Source: an uncultured Bacilli bacterium | GTDB lineage: Bacteria; Bacillota_I; Bacilli_A; RFN20; CAG-631 | DNA length: 12,340 nucleotides | Assembly: GCA_934215405.1 (NCBI GenBank) | Contig: CAKPZU010000055.1 | Span: forward strand, 1 to 12,340 | Direction: 5' to 3' | Shown: positions 1 to 6,722 of the stretch, in pieces | Layout of the letters: every line of letters begins with the position of its first letter | How positions within the stretch are numbered: the first letter of the stretch is position 1 | The notes under the pieces: generated by a model | What the model was told of the DNA's origin: nothing | Seen by the model: the letters and a program-made list of their open reading frames with translations, nothing else | The model's database searches: none | Translations under genes and position numbers: made by a program

Positions 1-1
1 A

Positions 2-1759
2 GCAACAGTATCAATTGTTGGTTATAATAGTTTTACTAAGAAAGCTAAAGTATCTAATGATACAGCTTTAGTATCACAATTAAATACTTTATTAAAAGCA
101 GATGAAATGGTTAATGGAAAAGCAAATACTCCAACAGATGCTTTAAAGATTACTAGTGAAGCAGGATATGATGTTGAAAAGCTAACTCCAACAGCTTCTG
201 ACTATGATATCATTTGGAATCAAAAAACAAATCAATTTGCTTTACTTGATGAAAATGAAAATGTTGTATATGGTGAAAAGAATGAAGGTACTGAAGAATA
301 TAAAAACTGGAAGTTCGTTAGTGAATATGATTCTGCAACAGATTTTTCAGTATATTTAAAGGGTACATCATTTGCAGGTAGATTAGAGGTAAAAGCTGGC
401 GTTGATGTAGGAAATAATACTGAAATTAGTTCTATTACTTATACACATACAAGTGGTAGTAAACAAGAAGTTGCAATACGTACTAATGGTGGAACATTAA
501 ATGTAAATGGTATTAATGGTGATAATGGTGATGTAGTTAATCACTTTAATGATGCTTCATATGTTGATGTACAATCTATAGGAAAAAATTCATATCATGA
601 ATATGGAAATGTTGGTTTTGTAAATATTGTTAATGGTAGAGTAGCAGTTGAAAAAGATGCTAAAGTATTAACGGCTTATCTTGCAGAAACAACAGCTAAA
701 GTTGATAATAATTCAGGAACAATTGAAAATGCTTATGCTAAAGCTAATGTAACTAATACTGGTAATGTTACAGTAACAGAAGTACCAAGTGGTAAAACAA
801 TTGAAGATATTAAAAATGAAGTTGATGAAAAATATAATGCTGTTGCAATTGTAGATGGAGTATATCAATCATCATTAGAAGCGACTTTTACAAAAGCATT
901 ATCTATCGAAACAGCAACTATTGAGATTTTAAGTGATATAAATATGTCAAATATTAGTTGGAAACCAATTGATATTGGATATCATGATAGTGGAGCTGTT
1001 AATACAGTATGTAAAAATTTAACATTTAACGGTAATAATCATACAATCACTGGATTAAATGTTCATGTTACTTCAACAAATAATCCATATGGTGAAATAG
1101 GCGCTGGTCAAAGTAATTATTATGGTGAAGGTTTGTTTGGTAGAATTGGTAGCAATACAATAGTAAAAATCAATGACATTACATTTGATGATGCTAGGAT
1201 TGATGACAGTAAAATGAATGTTACAAGTTCTGCACATACTTCTCAAGTTGCAGTTGTAGTTGGAATCAGTAGTGGAACAGCAATATTAAATAATGTAAAT
1301 GTTATAAATAGTTATGTTTACGGAGGAGAAAAGGTTTCTGCTTTAATTGGACATAGTGCAAGTAAAAACAATCAAATTATTGGTGGATCTGTTGCCAATA
1401 CTGATATTACATGTATCAATGCACAAGTTGCACAAGCTATTGGATATGTTGGTTATAACACTACAGAAAAGTATTATGAAATCAATAAAATTAGCAATTT
1501 AAAATTAACTAGCAATTCTATTATTGTTTTAACAAATACAGTAGCAAGTGCAAAAGAATATGCTATAGATGAAAATAATAATTATTATTATAATGACGGT
1601 GATTGGAATTTAGTAAATGCTATAGTAGCCTATCGTTGCATGTATAATTATGATAGCAATGGTGATAACGTTATGATCACATTAAATGGAAAAACGCAAA
1701 AATTATATGGTAGTGATTATTCATTTACTAAAAATGGGGATTTATATTCACTTAACTAG
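2..1759 (+). CDS. Surface protein with pilin-like N-terminal module and beta-helix repeats (5' partial)
   Basis: The frame is open from the first full codon of the window (position 2), so the gene starts upstream; the first visible ATG at 107 is internal. The visible part is 585 residues. Residues 1-35 form an amphipathic helix (SIVGYNSFTKKAK, then NDTALVSQLNTLL) resembling the part of a type IV pilin or pseudopilin helix just after its membrane segment. A small domain follows (DALKITSEAGYDVEKLTPT at about 46-64, then a beta-rich stretch to about 91). The rest is Asn/Gly/Thr/Ser-rich with regularly spaced hydrophobic strands, as in parallel beta-helices. Near 340-485 it has GLUG-like turns (GEGLFGRIG, EKVSALIGH, AQAIGYVGYN). 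There is no LPXTG motif at the C-terminus, so anchoring would have to be by the missing N-terminal helix. The likely role is an extracellular adhesin or binding protein; the ligand is unknown. The family resemblance is from memory of similar proteins in uncultured gut Firmicutes. Function is inferred. Confidence 0.75.
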   Translation, partial: ATVSIVGYNSFTKKAKVSNDTALVSQLNTLLKADEMVNGKANTPTDALKITSEAGYDVEKLTPTASDYDIIWNQKTNQFALLDENENVVYGEKNEGTEEYKNWKFVSEYDSATDFSVYLKGTSFAGRLEVKAGVDVGNNTEISSITYTHTSGSKQEVAIRTNGGTLNVNGINGDNGDVVNHFNDASYVDVQSIGKNSYHEYGNVGFVNIVNGRVAVEKDAKVLTAYLAETTAKVDNNSGTIENAYAKANVTNTGNVTVTEVPSGKTIEDIKNEVDEKYNAVAIVDGVYQSSLEATFTKALSIETATIEILSDINMSNISWKPIDIGYHDSGAVNTVCKNLTFNGNNHTITGLNVHVTSTNNPYGEIGAGQSNYYGEGLFGRIGSNTIVKINDITFDDARIDDSKMNVTSSAHTSQVAVVVGISSGTAILNNVNVINSYVYGGEKVSALIGHSASKNNQIIGGSVANTDITCINAQVAQAIGYVGYNTTEKYYEINKISNLKLTSNSIIVLTNTVASAKEYAIDENNNYYYNDGDWNLVNAIVAYRCMYNYDSNGDNVMITLNGKTQKLYGSDYSFTKNGDLYSLN

Positions 1760-1778
1760 TTAATAAATAATATTTTAT

Positions 1779-1812
1779 GGTGTGTAAGCAAAGTATGCTT
1801 ATGCACCTTTTT
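1779..1812 (+). terminator. Rho-independent terminator after the surface-protein gene
   Basis: A 12-bp stem (GGTGTGTAAGCA paired with TGCTTATGCACC, two G-T wobbles) with a 5-base loop AAGTA is followed directly by five T's. It starts 20 bases after the surface-protein stop codon and closes that transcription unit. Confidence 0.85.
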
Positions 1813-1852
1813 ATACTTATTAGTAGTATATAAATATGAGATATTATAATAA

Positions 1853-2007
1853 ATGAATTATGAATTTACTTCACTTAAAATCACTAATTCAACATTTAAT
1901 GAAATGAAAATTTATATTCATTAAGAATTATTGATATGGAAGATGAAAATGCAACAGCAGCTAAAATTGATATTGGAAGTTCAAATACTTTTAATGGCAA
2001 AAAATAA
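1853..2007 (+). pseudogene. Decayed short reading frame, possible remnant of a beta-helix surface protein
   Basis: The 427-base stretch between the surface-protein stop and mraZ has no intact gene. An ATG at 1853 opens a 23-codon frame ending in TAA at 1922-1924, and a second frame opens at 1903 and ends at 2007. The break coincides with a perfect 5-base tandem duplication, AATGA AATGA at 1898-1907. Removing one copy joins the frames into a 49-residue peptide containing KITNSTFNE and KIDIGSSNTFNGKK, which reads like one or two beta-helix coils similar in style to the upstream protein. A stop lies directly upstream (1850-1852) and there is no ribosome binding site, so it is probably a fragment rather than a gene. 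The block has its own terminator downstream (2049-2082), which fits a former transcription unit. The region is very AT-rich and the resemblance could be chance. Confidence 0.3.
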
Positions 2008-2048
2008 ACATTTATTTCAAATAATATAATTTATTAATAAAAATAATT

Positions 2049-2082
2049 AAAGTTATAGTCCAAAGCGATTATAACTTTTTTT
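2049..2082 (+). terminator. Rho-independent terminator upstream of mraZ
   Basis: A 12-bp stem (AAAGTTATAGTC paired with GATTATAACTTT, one G-T wobble) with a 6-base loop CAAAGC is followed by a run of seven T's (2076-2082). The stem is AT-rich, so weaker than the other terminators here. It insulates the mraZ promoter from upstream transcription. Confidence 0.7.
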
Positions 2083-2111
2083 GTAAAATGTAAAATTTTT
2101 TTAAAAAACAC

Positions 2112-2139
2112 TTGCATTTAGGTAAAGTTATGGTATTCT
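2112..2139 (+). promoter_or_regulatory. mraZ promoter (sigma-A type, extended -10)
   Basis: A -35 element TTGCAT (2112-2117) and a -10 element TATTCT (2134-2139) are separated by 16 bases. The -10 is preceded by TGG, giving an extended -10 (TGn). The predicted transcription start is near 2145, inside the array of MraZ boxes. Confidence 0.7.
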
Positions 2140-2174
2140 TGTGGTAGAAAGTGGTTGAAAGTGGCACAAAGTGG
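2138..2174 (+). promoter_or_regulatory. MraZ operator: AAAGTGG direct repeats with 10-bp spacing
   Basis: Three perfect AAAGTGG boxes start at 2148, 2158 and 2168, exactly 10 bases apart. A degenerate fourth (CTTGTGG) starts at 2138 in the same phase. AAAGTGK-type direct repeats are the known binding sites of MraZ in Mollicutes, and MraZ also binds direct repeats upstream of its own gene in other bacteria. The array runs from the -10 element across the predicted start site to the Shine-Dalgarno sequence: the last box overlaps GGGAGG (2173-2178). Autoregulation by MraZ is therefore very likely. Confidence 0.85.
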
Positions 2175-2186
2175 GAGGCGAAGTTG

Positions 2187-2639
2187 ATGTTTAAAGGTCA
2201 ATATAATCATACTCTTGACGATAAAGGTCGACTTGTTATGCCAACTAAGTTCCGCGATCCGATTGCAGAAGGAGCTGTTATAACAATCGGATATGAAGGT
2301 TGTCTAACAATCTATACTGCACAAGGATGGGACAGATGCCAAAAAGACTTACTTTCAAAACCTATGACTAGTGTAGCTGTAAGAAAAGCAATGAGAGTTC
2401 TTACTGCAAATGCTAGCGACATTGAGCCAGATAAAAATGGCCGAATTAAAATTCCGGATTATCTATTAACTGCTGCTGCCATAACTAAGGATGTCACAAT
2501 TGTTGGACTTGGAACCATAATTGAAGTTTGGGCTACTGATAGATGGCAAAAGGAACAAATGATGGATAAAGAAGAATTTGAATCTCTTTCTGAACAGCTT
2601 TACTATTTTGACAAAGGAAACGATGAAGAAAATGGCTAA
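2187..2639 (+). CDS. mraZ: Transcriptional regulator MraZ
   Basis: MraZ is a DNA-binding regulator of the division and cell-wall cluster that forms ring-shaped oligomers built from AbrB-like folds. The 150-residue protein has the two diagnostic DxxxR half-motifs: DDKGRLVMP at 11-19 and DKNGRIKIP at 82-90, one per AbrB-like half, and begins with the family-typical MFKGQYNHT. The ATG at 2187 is chosen because it gives the conserved N-terminus and is preceded by GGGAGG (2173-2178) at 8 bases. An in-frame GTG at 2151 would add 12 atypical residues and lies inside the operator. The protein is slightly longer than the usual 140-145 residues because of an acidic C-terminal tail. It is followed by rsmH in the classic order, with an 8-base overlap, and is likely repressed by its own product through the boxes at 2138-2174. 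Confidence 0.95.
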   Translation: MFKGQYNHTLDDKGRLVMPTKFRDPIAEGAVITIGYEGCLTIYTAQGWDRCQKDLLSKPMTSVAVRKAMRVLTANASDIEPDKNGRIKIPDYLLTAAAITKDVTIVGLGTIIEVWATDRWQKEQMMDKEEFESLSEQLYYFDKGNDEENG

Positions 2640-3579
2640 GGAGTTCAATCATGTATCAGTCTTGTTAAATGAATGCATTGAAGGGCTAGATATAAAACCA
2701 AATGGCGTTTACGTAGACGCTACACTTGGTGGAGCTGGACATTCGATGAATATTTTAAAAAGATTATCTGATAATGGCAAATTATATTGCTTCGACAAAG
2801 ATATAGAAGCAATTAATGTTGCAAAAGAAAGATTGGATAAGATTTCTAAAAACTATCAAATAATTCACGCAGACTTTAGTAATCTGAAAAAAGAATTAAA
2901 TACGTTGGGAGTAGAAAAAATTGATGGAATACTATTTGATTTAGGAGTTTCATCATATCAATTTGACACTCCAGAAAGAGGATTCTCATACAAGTATGAT
3001 GCTCGTCTTGATATGAGAATGGATCAATCTCAAAAGCTATCAGCCTATGAGGTTGTAAACAGCTATAGCAAAGAAGCATTGACAAGAATATTCTTTGAAT
3101 ATGGTGAGGAAAGATTTGCAAAGCAAATCTCGGCCAAGATTTGCAAAGCAAGGGAGCAATCACCTATTGAAACAACATTCCAATTAGTCGATGTCATAAA
3201 AGATTCACTTCCGAGCTATATTTTAAATCAAAAAGGGCATCCTGCAAAACAAGTTTTCCAGGCAATAAGAATCGAGGTAAATGGCGAATTAGTATCACTT
3301 AGTAGTGCAATGGAGCAGGCACTAGATATGCTTGATATTAACGGAAGATTAGCAGTTATAACATTTCATTCCCTTGAAGATAGAATTGTCAAAAACATGT
3401 TTAAAAAAGCAACATGTACTAACGATAATGTTAAAGGCTTAGCTAGTTTGAAGGACAATGAGCAAGAATTTGAATTAGTTAACCGAAAAGTAATTACTTC
3501 AACAGAAGAAGAATTAGAAAACAATAATCGTGCACATAGTGCTAAATTAAGGATAATTAAGAGAGTTAAGAGAGGTTAA
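2632..3579 (+). CDS. rsmH: 16S rRNA (cytosine-1402-N4)-methyltransferase RsmH
   Basis: RsmH (MraW) uses S-adenosylmethionine to methylate N4 of C1402 in 16S rRNA, in the ribosomal P site. The protein is 315 residues, the normal length. The SAM-binding motif is at 26-38 (VYVDATLGGAGHS), then LFDLGVSS (101-108), GFSYKYDARLDMRMD (117-131), HPAKQVFQAIRIEVN (203-217) and FHSLEDRIVK (245-254); all conserved RsmH blocks are present. I chose the ATG at 2632, which gives the family-typical MAKEFNHVSVLL and overlaps the mraZ stop by 8 bases. An in-frame ATG at 2623 lies 4 bases after AAAGGA and is a real alternative, adding three residues. Translation is probably coupled to mraZ. It shares the MraZ-controlled promoter and is followed by the small membrane protein in the ftsL position. 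Confidence 0.95.
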   Translation: MAKEFNHVSVLLNECIEGLDIKPNGVYVDATLGGAGHSMNILKRLSDNGKLYCFDKDIEAINVAKERLDKISKNYQIIHADFSNLKKELNTLGVEKIDGILFDLGVSSYQFDTPERGFSYKYDARLDMRMDQSQKLSAYEVVNSYSKEALTRIFFEYGEERFAKQISAKICKAREQSPIETTFQLVDVIKDSLPSYILNQKGHPAKQVFQAIRIEVNGELVSLSSAMEQALDMLDINGRLAVITFHSLEDRIVKNMFKKATCTNDNVKGLASLKDNEQEFELVNRKVITSTEEELENNNRAHSAKLRIIKRVKRG

Positions 3580-3608
3580 GTGCTTATAAAAAGAGGGGGG
3601 GATTGATT

Positions 3609-3824
3609 ATGAGATATGTAAATCTTAAAAAGAGAAATACATCGAAATTCGATTATGTAGCAAAACGACTAGCTACCGTTTCTATGTTATCATTATTTCT
3701 AGTTTCAGTAATCGTTATTCCACTTGCAAATAAGCAACAAGAGCTTCAAGCTGAAAATCACTTAAGAATCAGTGATATTACAGATGAGAATCTTGAAAAA
3801 GACGTAGTTGAATTTAATAATTAA
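3609..3824 (+). CDS. Small single-TM protein in the ftsL position (FtsL-like candidate)
   Basis: The 71-residue protein has a basic N-terminus (residues 1-20, seven Lys/Arg), one hydrophobic membrane helix at about 21-40 (LATVSMLSLFLVSVIVIPLA), and a short polar C-terminal tail rich in Gln, Glu and Asp. That is the bitopic, N-in topology of the division protein FtsL, and it sits directly after rsmH where ftsL normally lies. FtsL proteins are usually around 100-120 residues with a long extracellular coiled coil; here only about 31 residues follow the membrane helix. It is therefore a much shortened FtsL or a lineage-specific replacement; no sequence motif settles this. I chose ATG 3609, 7 bases after a G-rich Shine-Dalgarno stretch (3595-3601). 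A TTG at 3603 is in frame but too close. A terminator follows, so it ends the operon. Confidence 0.7.
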   Translation: MRYVNLKKRNTSKFDYVAKRLATVSMLSLFLVSVIVIPLANKQQELQAENHLRISDITDENLEKDVVEFNN

Positions 3825-3858
3825 TTGTAATAATATTTAATTCATATTTTACAAAATA

Positions 3859-3887
3859 GGGGCACTTGGGTTGTGTCCCCTTTTTTT
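3859..3887 (+). terminator. Rho-independent terminator ending the mraZ-rsmH unit
   Basis: GGGGCAC (3859-3865) pairs with GTG-T-CCCC (3873-3880), leaving a single bulged T and a 7-base loop TTGGGTT. Seven T's follow (3881-3887). It begins 34 bases after the small membrane-protein gene, and separates the short dcw unit from the apt operon. Confidence 0.85.
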
Positions 3888-3906
3888 ATATTTTTAATAA
3901 AAAATA

Positions 3907-3935
3907 TAGAAATGTAAGCATTAATAGTTTATAAT
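3907..3935 (+). promoter_or_regulatory. Candidate promoter of the apt-rel-hisS-aspS-ynzC-tkt operon
   Basis: A perfect -10 TATAAT lies at 3930-3935. A weak -35, TAGAAA (4 of 6 bases match TTGACA), lies at 3907-3912 with a 17-base spacer. It sits between the preceding terminator and the apt ribosome binding site AAGGAG (3948-3953). The -10 is clear, but chance matches are easy in such AT-rich DNA. No riboswitch or T-box fits in the short leader. Confidence 0.5.
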
Positions 3936-3961
3936 AATATTTGTTGTAAGGAGAAATAATT

Positions 3962-4474
3962 ATGGAACTTAAAAATTATATTGCTAGTATTAAAGATTTT
4001 CCTGTTGAAGGAATTTTATTTAGAGACATGACTCCACTTCTTCAAGATAGTGAAGCATTTAGATATGTCATCGATAAATTTATTGAATTTGCTAAAGAAA
4101 TAGGTGCTGATGTAGTAGTTGGGCCTGAATCTCGTGGCTTTATTTTTGGTACACCAGTTTCATATGGAGCAAATATTGGATTTGTGCCAGTTCGTAAGCC
4201 TGGAAAGCTTCCACGTGAAACAATTGAATATAAGTATGAACTTGAATATGGAACAAATACATTATGTATCCATAAGGATGCTATAAAAAAAGGCCAAAAG
4301 GTTTTAATTATTGATGATTTATTAGCAACTGGTGGAACAGTTGAAGCAGCTATTAAACTTGCAGAACAATTAGGTGGTGAAGTTGTGGGATGTGCATTTT
4401 TAATTGAACTTGATGATTTAAAGGGAAGAGATAAATTAAGCAATCAAAAGATTTTAAGTTTATTACATTATTAA
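3962..4474 (+). CDS. apt: Adenine phosphoribosyltransferase
   Basis: Apt converts adenine and PRPP to AMP and pyrophosphate, the cytosolic adenine-salvage step. The 170-residue length is normal. The PRPP-binding motif VLIIDDLLATGGT is at 114-126. Other typical blocks are the start (IASIKDFPVEGILFRDMTPLL), VVGPESRGFIFG near 52-63, and the flexible catalytic-loop region VRKPGKLPRETIEYKYELEYG. The ATG at 3962 has AAGGAG 8 bases upstream. Apt lies just before rel, as in Bacillus, where the order is recJ-apt-relA. The pairing makes physiological sense because purine salvage and (p)ppGpp synthesis draw on the same purine nucleotide pool. It is the first gene of the long operon. Confidence 0.97.
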   Translation: MELKNYIASIKDFPVEGILFRDMTPLLQDSEAFRYVIDKFIEFAKEIGADVVVGPESRGFIFGTPVSYGANIGFVPVRKPGKLPRETIEYKYELEYGTNTLCIHKDAIKKGQKVLIIDDLLATGGTVEAAIKLAEQLGGEVVGCAFLIELDDLKGRDKLSNQKILSLLHY

Positions 4475-4480
4475 TATATT

Positions 4481-6709
4481 ATGGAAAACAATTCGTTTAA
4501 AAATTCAAAATCAGTAACAGACTTTAATGAAGTCTTAAAAGTCATAAAAGGATATATTACCAATAGCGAGGATATAAATTTTATCACTCGTGCTTTTGAA
4601 TTTGCAAATGAAAAGCATAAAGGTCAATTAAGGAAAAGTGGCGAACCATATATTAATCATTGTTTATCTGTTGCTATGCTACTTGCTCATTATCAATCAG
4701 CTCCAGCTACAATTGCTGCAGGATTTTTACATGATACACTTGAAGATTGTGGAGTAACATACGTCGAAATTAAAACTATATTTAACGAAGATGTTGCTGA
4801 TATTGTTCAAGCTGTAACAAAAATTAAAAATTTACCTGATGTTTCACTTGAAGAAACTTCAGCTTCAACTCATAGAAAATTAATTTTAGCAATGGCTAAG
4901 GATATTAGAGCAGTAATCGTTAAGTTATGTGATAGATTACATAACATGCGTACATTACAATATGTTCGCCCTGAAAAGCAACAAATGATTTCAAAGGAAA
5001 CACTTGAAGTATATGCGCCACTTGCTCATCGACTTGGTATGAGCGAACTAAAAAATGAACTTGAAAACTTGTGTTTATTCTATTTACATCCAACAGAATA
5101 TCATATTGTAGAGTCATTAGTAAATAAACAGCTTTCTGAACATCAATTCAATATTAAAACTGTTATTGCTAATGTTTCATCATATCTTGATAAAGAAAAT
5201 ATTCAGCATCGTATATTTGGAAGAACAAAGCATATATATTCAGTTTATAAAAAGATGTATGTAAAGCATACACCATTTGAAAAGATATTTGACTTACAAG
5301 CAATTAGAATAGTAACTGATACAAAGCTTCATTGCTATGAAATACTTGGAATTATACATACTATTTATAAACCAATTCCTGGTAGATTTAAAGATTATAT
5401 AGCAATGCCAAAAACAAACATGTACCAATCACTACATACTACTGTTTTAGATGATAATGGTAATCTATTTGAAATTCAAATTCGAACTGAGGAAATGGAT
5501 TATGTTGCTGAACGAGGTATTGCTGCTCACTGGATTTATAAAGAAAATACAGGTCAAACATTATCTAAAGCTCAAGAACTATCAGAGAAACAACTTTCTT
5601 GGCTTCGTGATTTAATTAAAATCAATGAAGAAAGTGCGGATGCTAGTGATGTTGAATATATGAAGCAGGTTCAAAAAGATATTTTTGAAACAAGCATTTA
5701 CGTTTTAACACCTAAGGGTAAGATTATAGATATGCCGAATGGTTCAACACCTATTGATTTTGCTTACCGTGTTCATACACAAATTGGCAACAATTGTGTT
5801 GGAGCTTTAGTAAATAAAGTATTAGTGCCACTTGATAGTGAATTACAATCAGGTGATATTGTTGAAATAAAAACATCAAAAAATAGTAATGGACCAAGTG
5901 AGGATTGGCTAACATTTGTAAAAACAAATACAGCCAGAAGCCAAATAAAAAAAGCCTTAGCTAAGCGCGTTCCAACAAGCGATGATAACTCAAGGCAGGC
6001 TACCTATTTAAAGGGTGTTAAAATGTTTGATGACTATTGTAAGGAGAAATTTTTAGATAAGGAAGAAGCCTATAAGCAGCTTGAATTTTTATCAACATTA
6101 AATCTACTTGGAGTTAATAATAGATATGAGTTATTTTTAAATATTGGTAAAAAAGCTATTAGTTTATCTAATGTTTTTTCTAAAATATTTGAGCAAAATC
6201 AATCTGTTGAAGCTCAAATTGATGTTATAAACAAAAAGGGCTATGCTGTTAAAAAGGAAAAATATAGGGGTAATATTATAATTAAAGGTGCTGGAAGTGG
6301 TATTAAAATAGAGACGGCGATTTGCTGTAAGCCAATACCAGGTGACGAAATTGTTGGCTATATAACTCGTGGAAGTGGTATTAAAATTCATCGTAAGGAT
6401 TGTCCTAATATAAGTAAAGAAAAGGCAAGATTAATTGAAGCTTTTTGGAATATTGAAACGGAAGCTATTTATCCTGTTGACCTTGAAATATTAAGCTATG
6501 ATAGAAACAATCTTGTGGTTGATTTAATGGGACTTATATCATCAACTAATATTAGAATTGATTCAATAAGTGCAAGATCACATTATGAAAATAAAACGGC
6601 AACATTATCATGTACTGTTTATGTTAAGGATAATGAAATGCTAACAGTCTTAATTGGTAAAATAAAATCAATTACTGGTGTTATAGAAGTAAATCGTGTT
6701 ATACATTAA
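4481..6709 (+). CDS. rel: Bifunctional (p)ppGpp synthetase/hydrolase Rel
   Basis: A long RelA/SpoT homologue (742 residues, full length) makes and degrades the alarmone (p)ppGpp. The hydrolase HD domain is intact: H60, H84-D85, E88-D89 and DRLHN at 151-155. The synthetase domain has GRTKHIYSVYKKM near 247-259, RFKD at 302-305 and IQIRTEEMDYVAERGIAAHW near 342-361. RFKD is the RxKD form typical of bifunctional Rel enzymes, as opposed to the ExDD of synthetase-only RelA. The regulatory half follows: TGS (about 403-466), a Cys-containing zinc-finger region (C615-C616, H637, C641) and a C-terminal ACT domain (about 665-738). The start lies 6 bases after the apt stop with no recognisable Shine-Dalgarno, so translation is probably coupled to apt. 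In B. subtilis dtd follows relA; here hisS does. Confidence 0.96.
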   Translation: MENNSFKNSKSVTDFNEVLKVIKGYITNSEDINFITRAFEFANEKHKGQLRKSGEPYINHCLSVAMLLAHYQSAPATIAAGFLHDTLEDCGVTYVEIKTIFNEDVADIVQAVTKIKNLPDVSLEETSASTHRKLILAMAKDIRAVIVKLCDRLHNMRTLQYVRPEKQQMISKETLEVYAPLAHRLGMSELKNELENLCLFYLHPTEYHIVESLVNKQLSEHQFNIKTVIANVSSYLDKENIQHRIFGRTKHIYSVYKKMYVKHTPFEKIFDLQAIRIVTDTKLHCYEILGIIHTIYKPIPGRFKDYIAMPKTNMYQSLHTTVLDDNGNLFEIQIRTEEMDYVAERGIAAHWIYKENTGQTLSKAQELSEKQLSWLRDLIKINEESADASDVEYMKQVQKDIFETSIYVLTPKGKIIDMPNGSTPIDFAYRVHTQIGNNCVGALVNKVLVPLDSELQSGDIVEIKTSKNSNGPSEDWLTFVKTNTARSQIKKALAKRVPTSDDNSRQATYLKGVKMFDDYCKEKFLDKEEAYKQLEFLSTLNLLGVNNRYELFLNIGKKAISLSNVFSKIFEQNQSVEAQIDVINKKGYAVKKEKYRGNIIIKGAGSGIKIETAICCKPIPGDEIVGYITRGSGIKIHRKDCPNISKEKARLIEAFWNIETEAIYPVDLEILSYDRNNLVVDLMGLISSTNIRIDSISARSHYENKTATLSCTVYVKDNEMLTVLIGKIKSITGVIEVNRVIH

Positions 6710-6722
6710 AGGAGGAAGAAAA

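Noticed and set aside
1840..1855. TATAAT before the relic frame at 1853 as an active promoter
   Set aside because: No -35 match lies at a proper distance and no ribosome binding site follows; such matches are common in this AT-rich gap.
2151..2186. GTG start for mraZ
   Set aside because: It lies inside the MraZ box array, adds 12 residues not seen in the family, and the ATG at 2187 has a properly spaced GGGAGG.
2466..2648. Reverse-strand reading frame over the mraZ end
   Set aside because: It lies wholly antisense to mraZ and rsmH, which have clear family motifs. It has no ribosome binding site or recognisable features.
2876..3163. Reverse-strand reading frame inside rsmH
   Set aside because: Shadow frame of a well-conserved gene with no recognisable protein features.
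2100..3830. Possible foreign origin of mraZ-rsmH because it looks slightly richer in G and C
   Set aside because: Hand counts on individual lines of rsmH, aspS and tkt overlap widely, so there is no reliable shift.
4042..4443. 133-codon reverse-strand frame inside apt
   Set aside because: It is long only because apt codon use leaves few stops on the other strand. It is low complexity (Ser/Pro/Thr-rich) and resembles no known family.
4920..6391. Two reverse-strand frames inside rel (4920-5117 and 6164-6391)
   Set aside because: Both are antisense shadows of conserved Rel domains.
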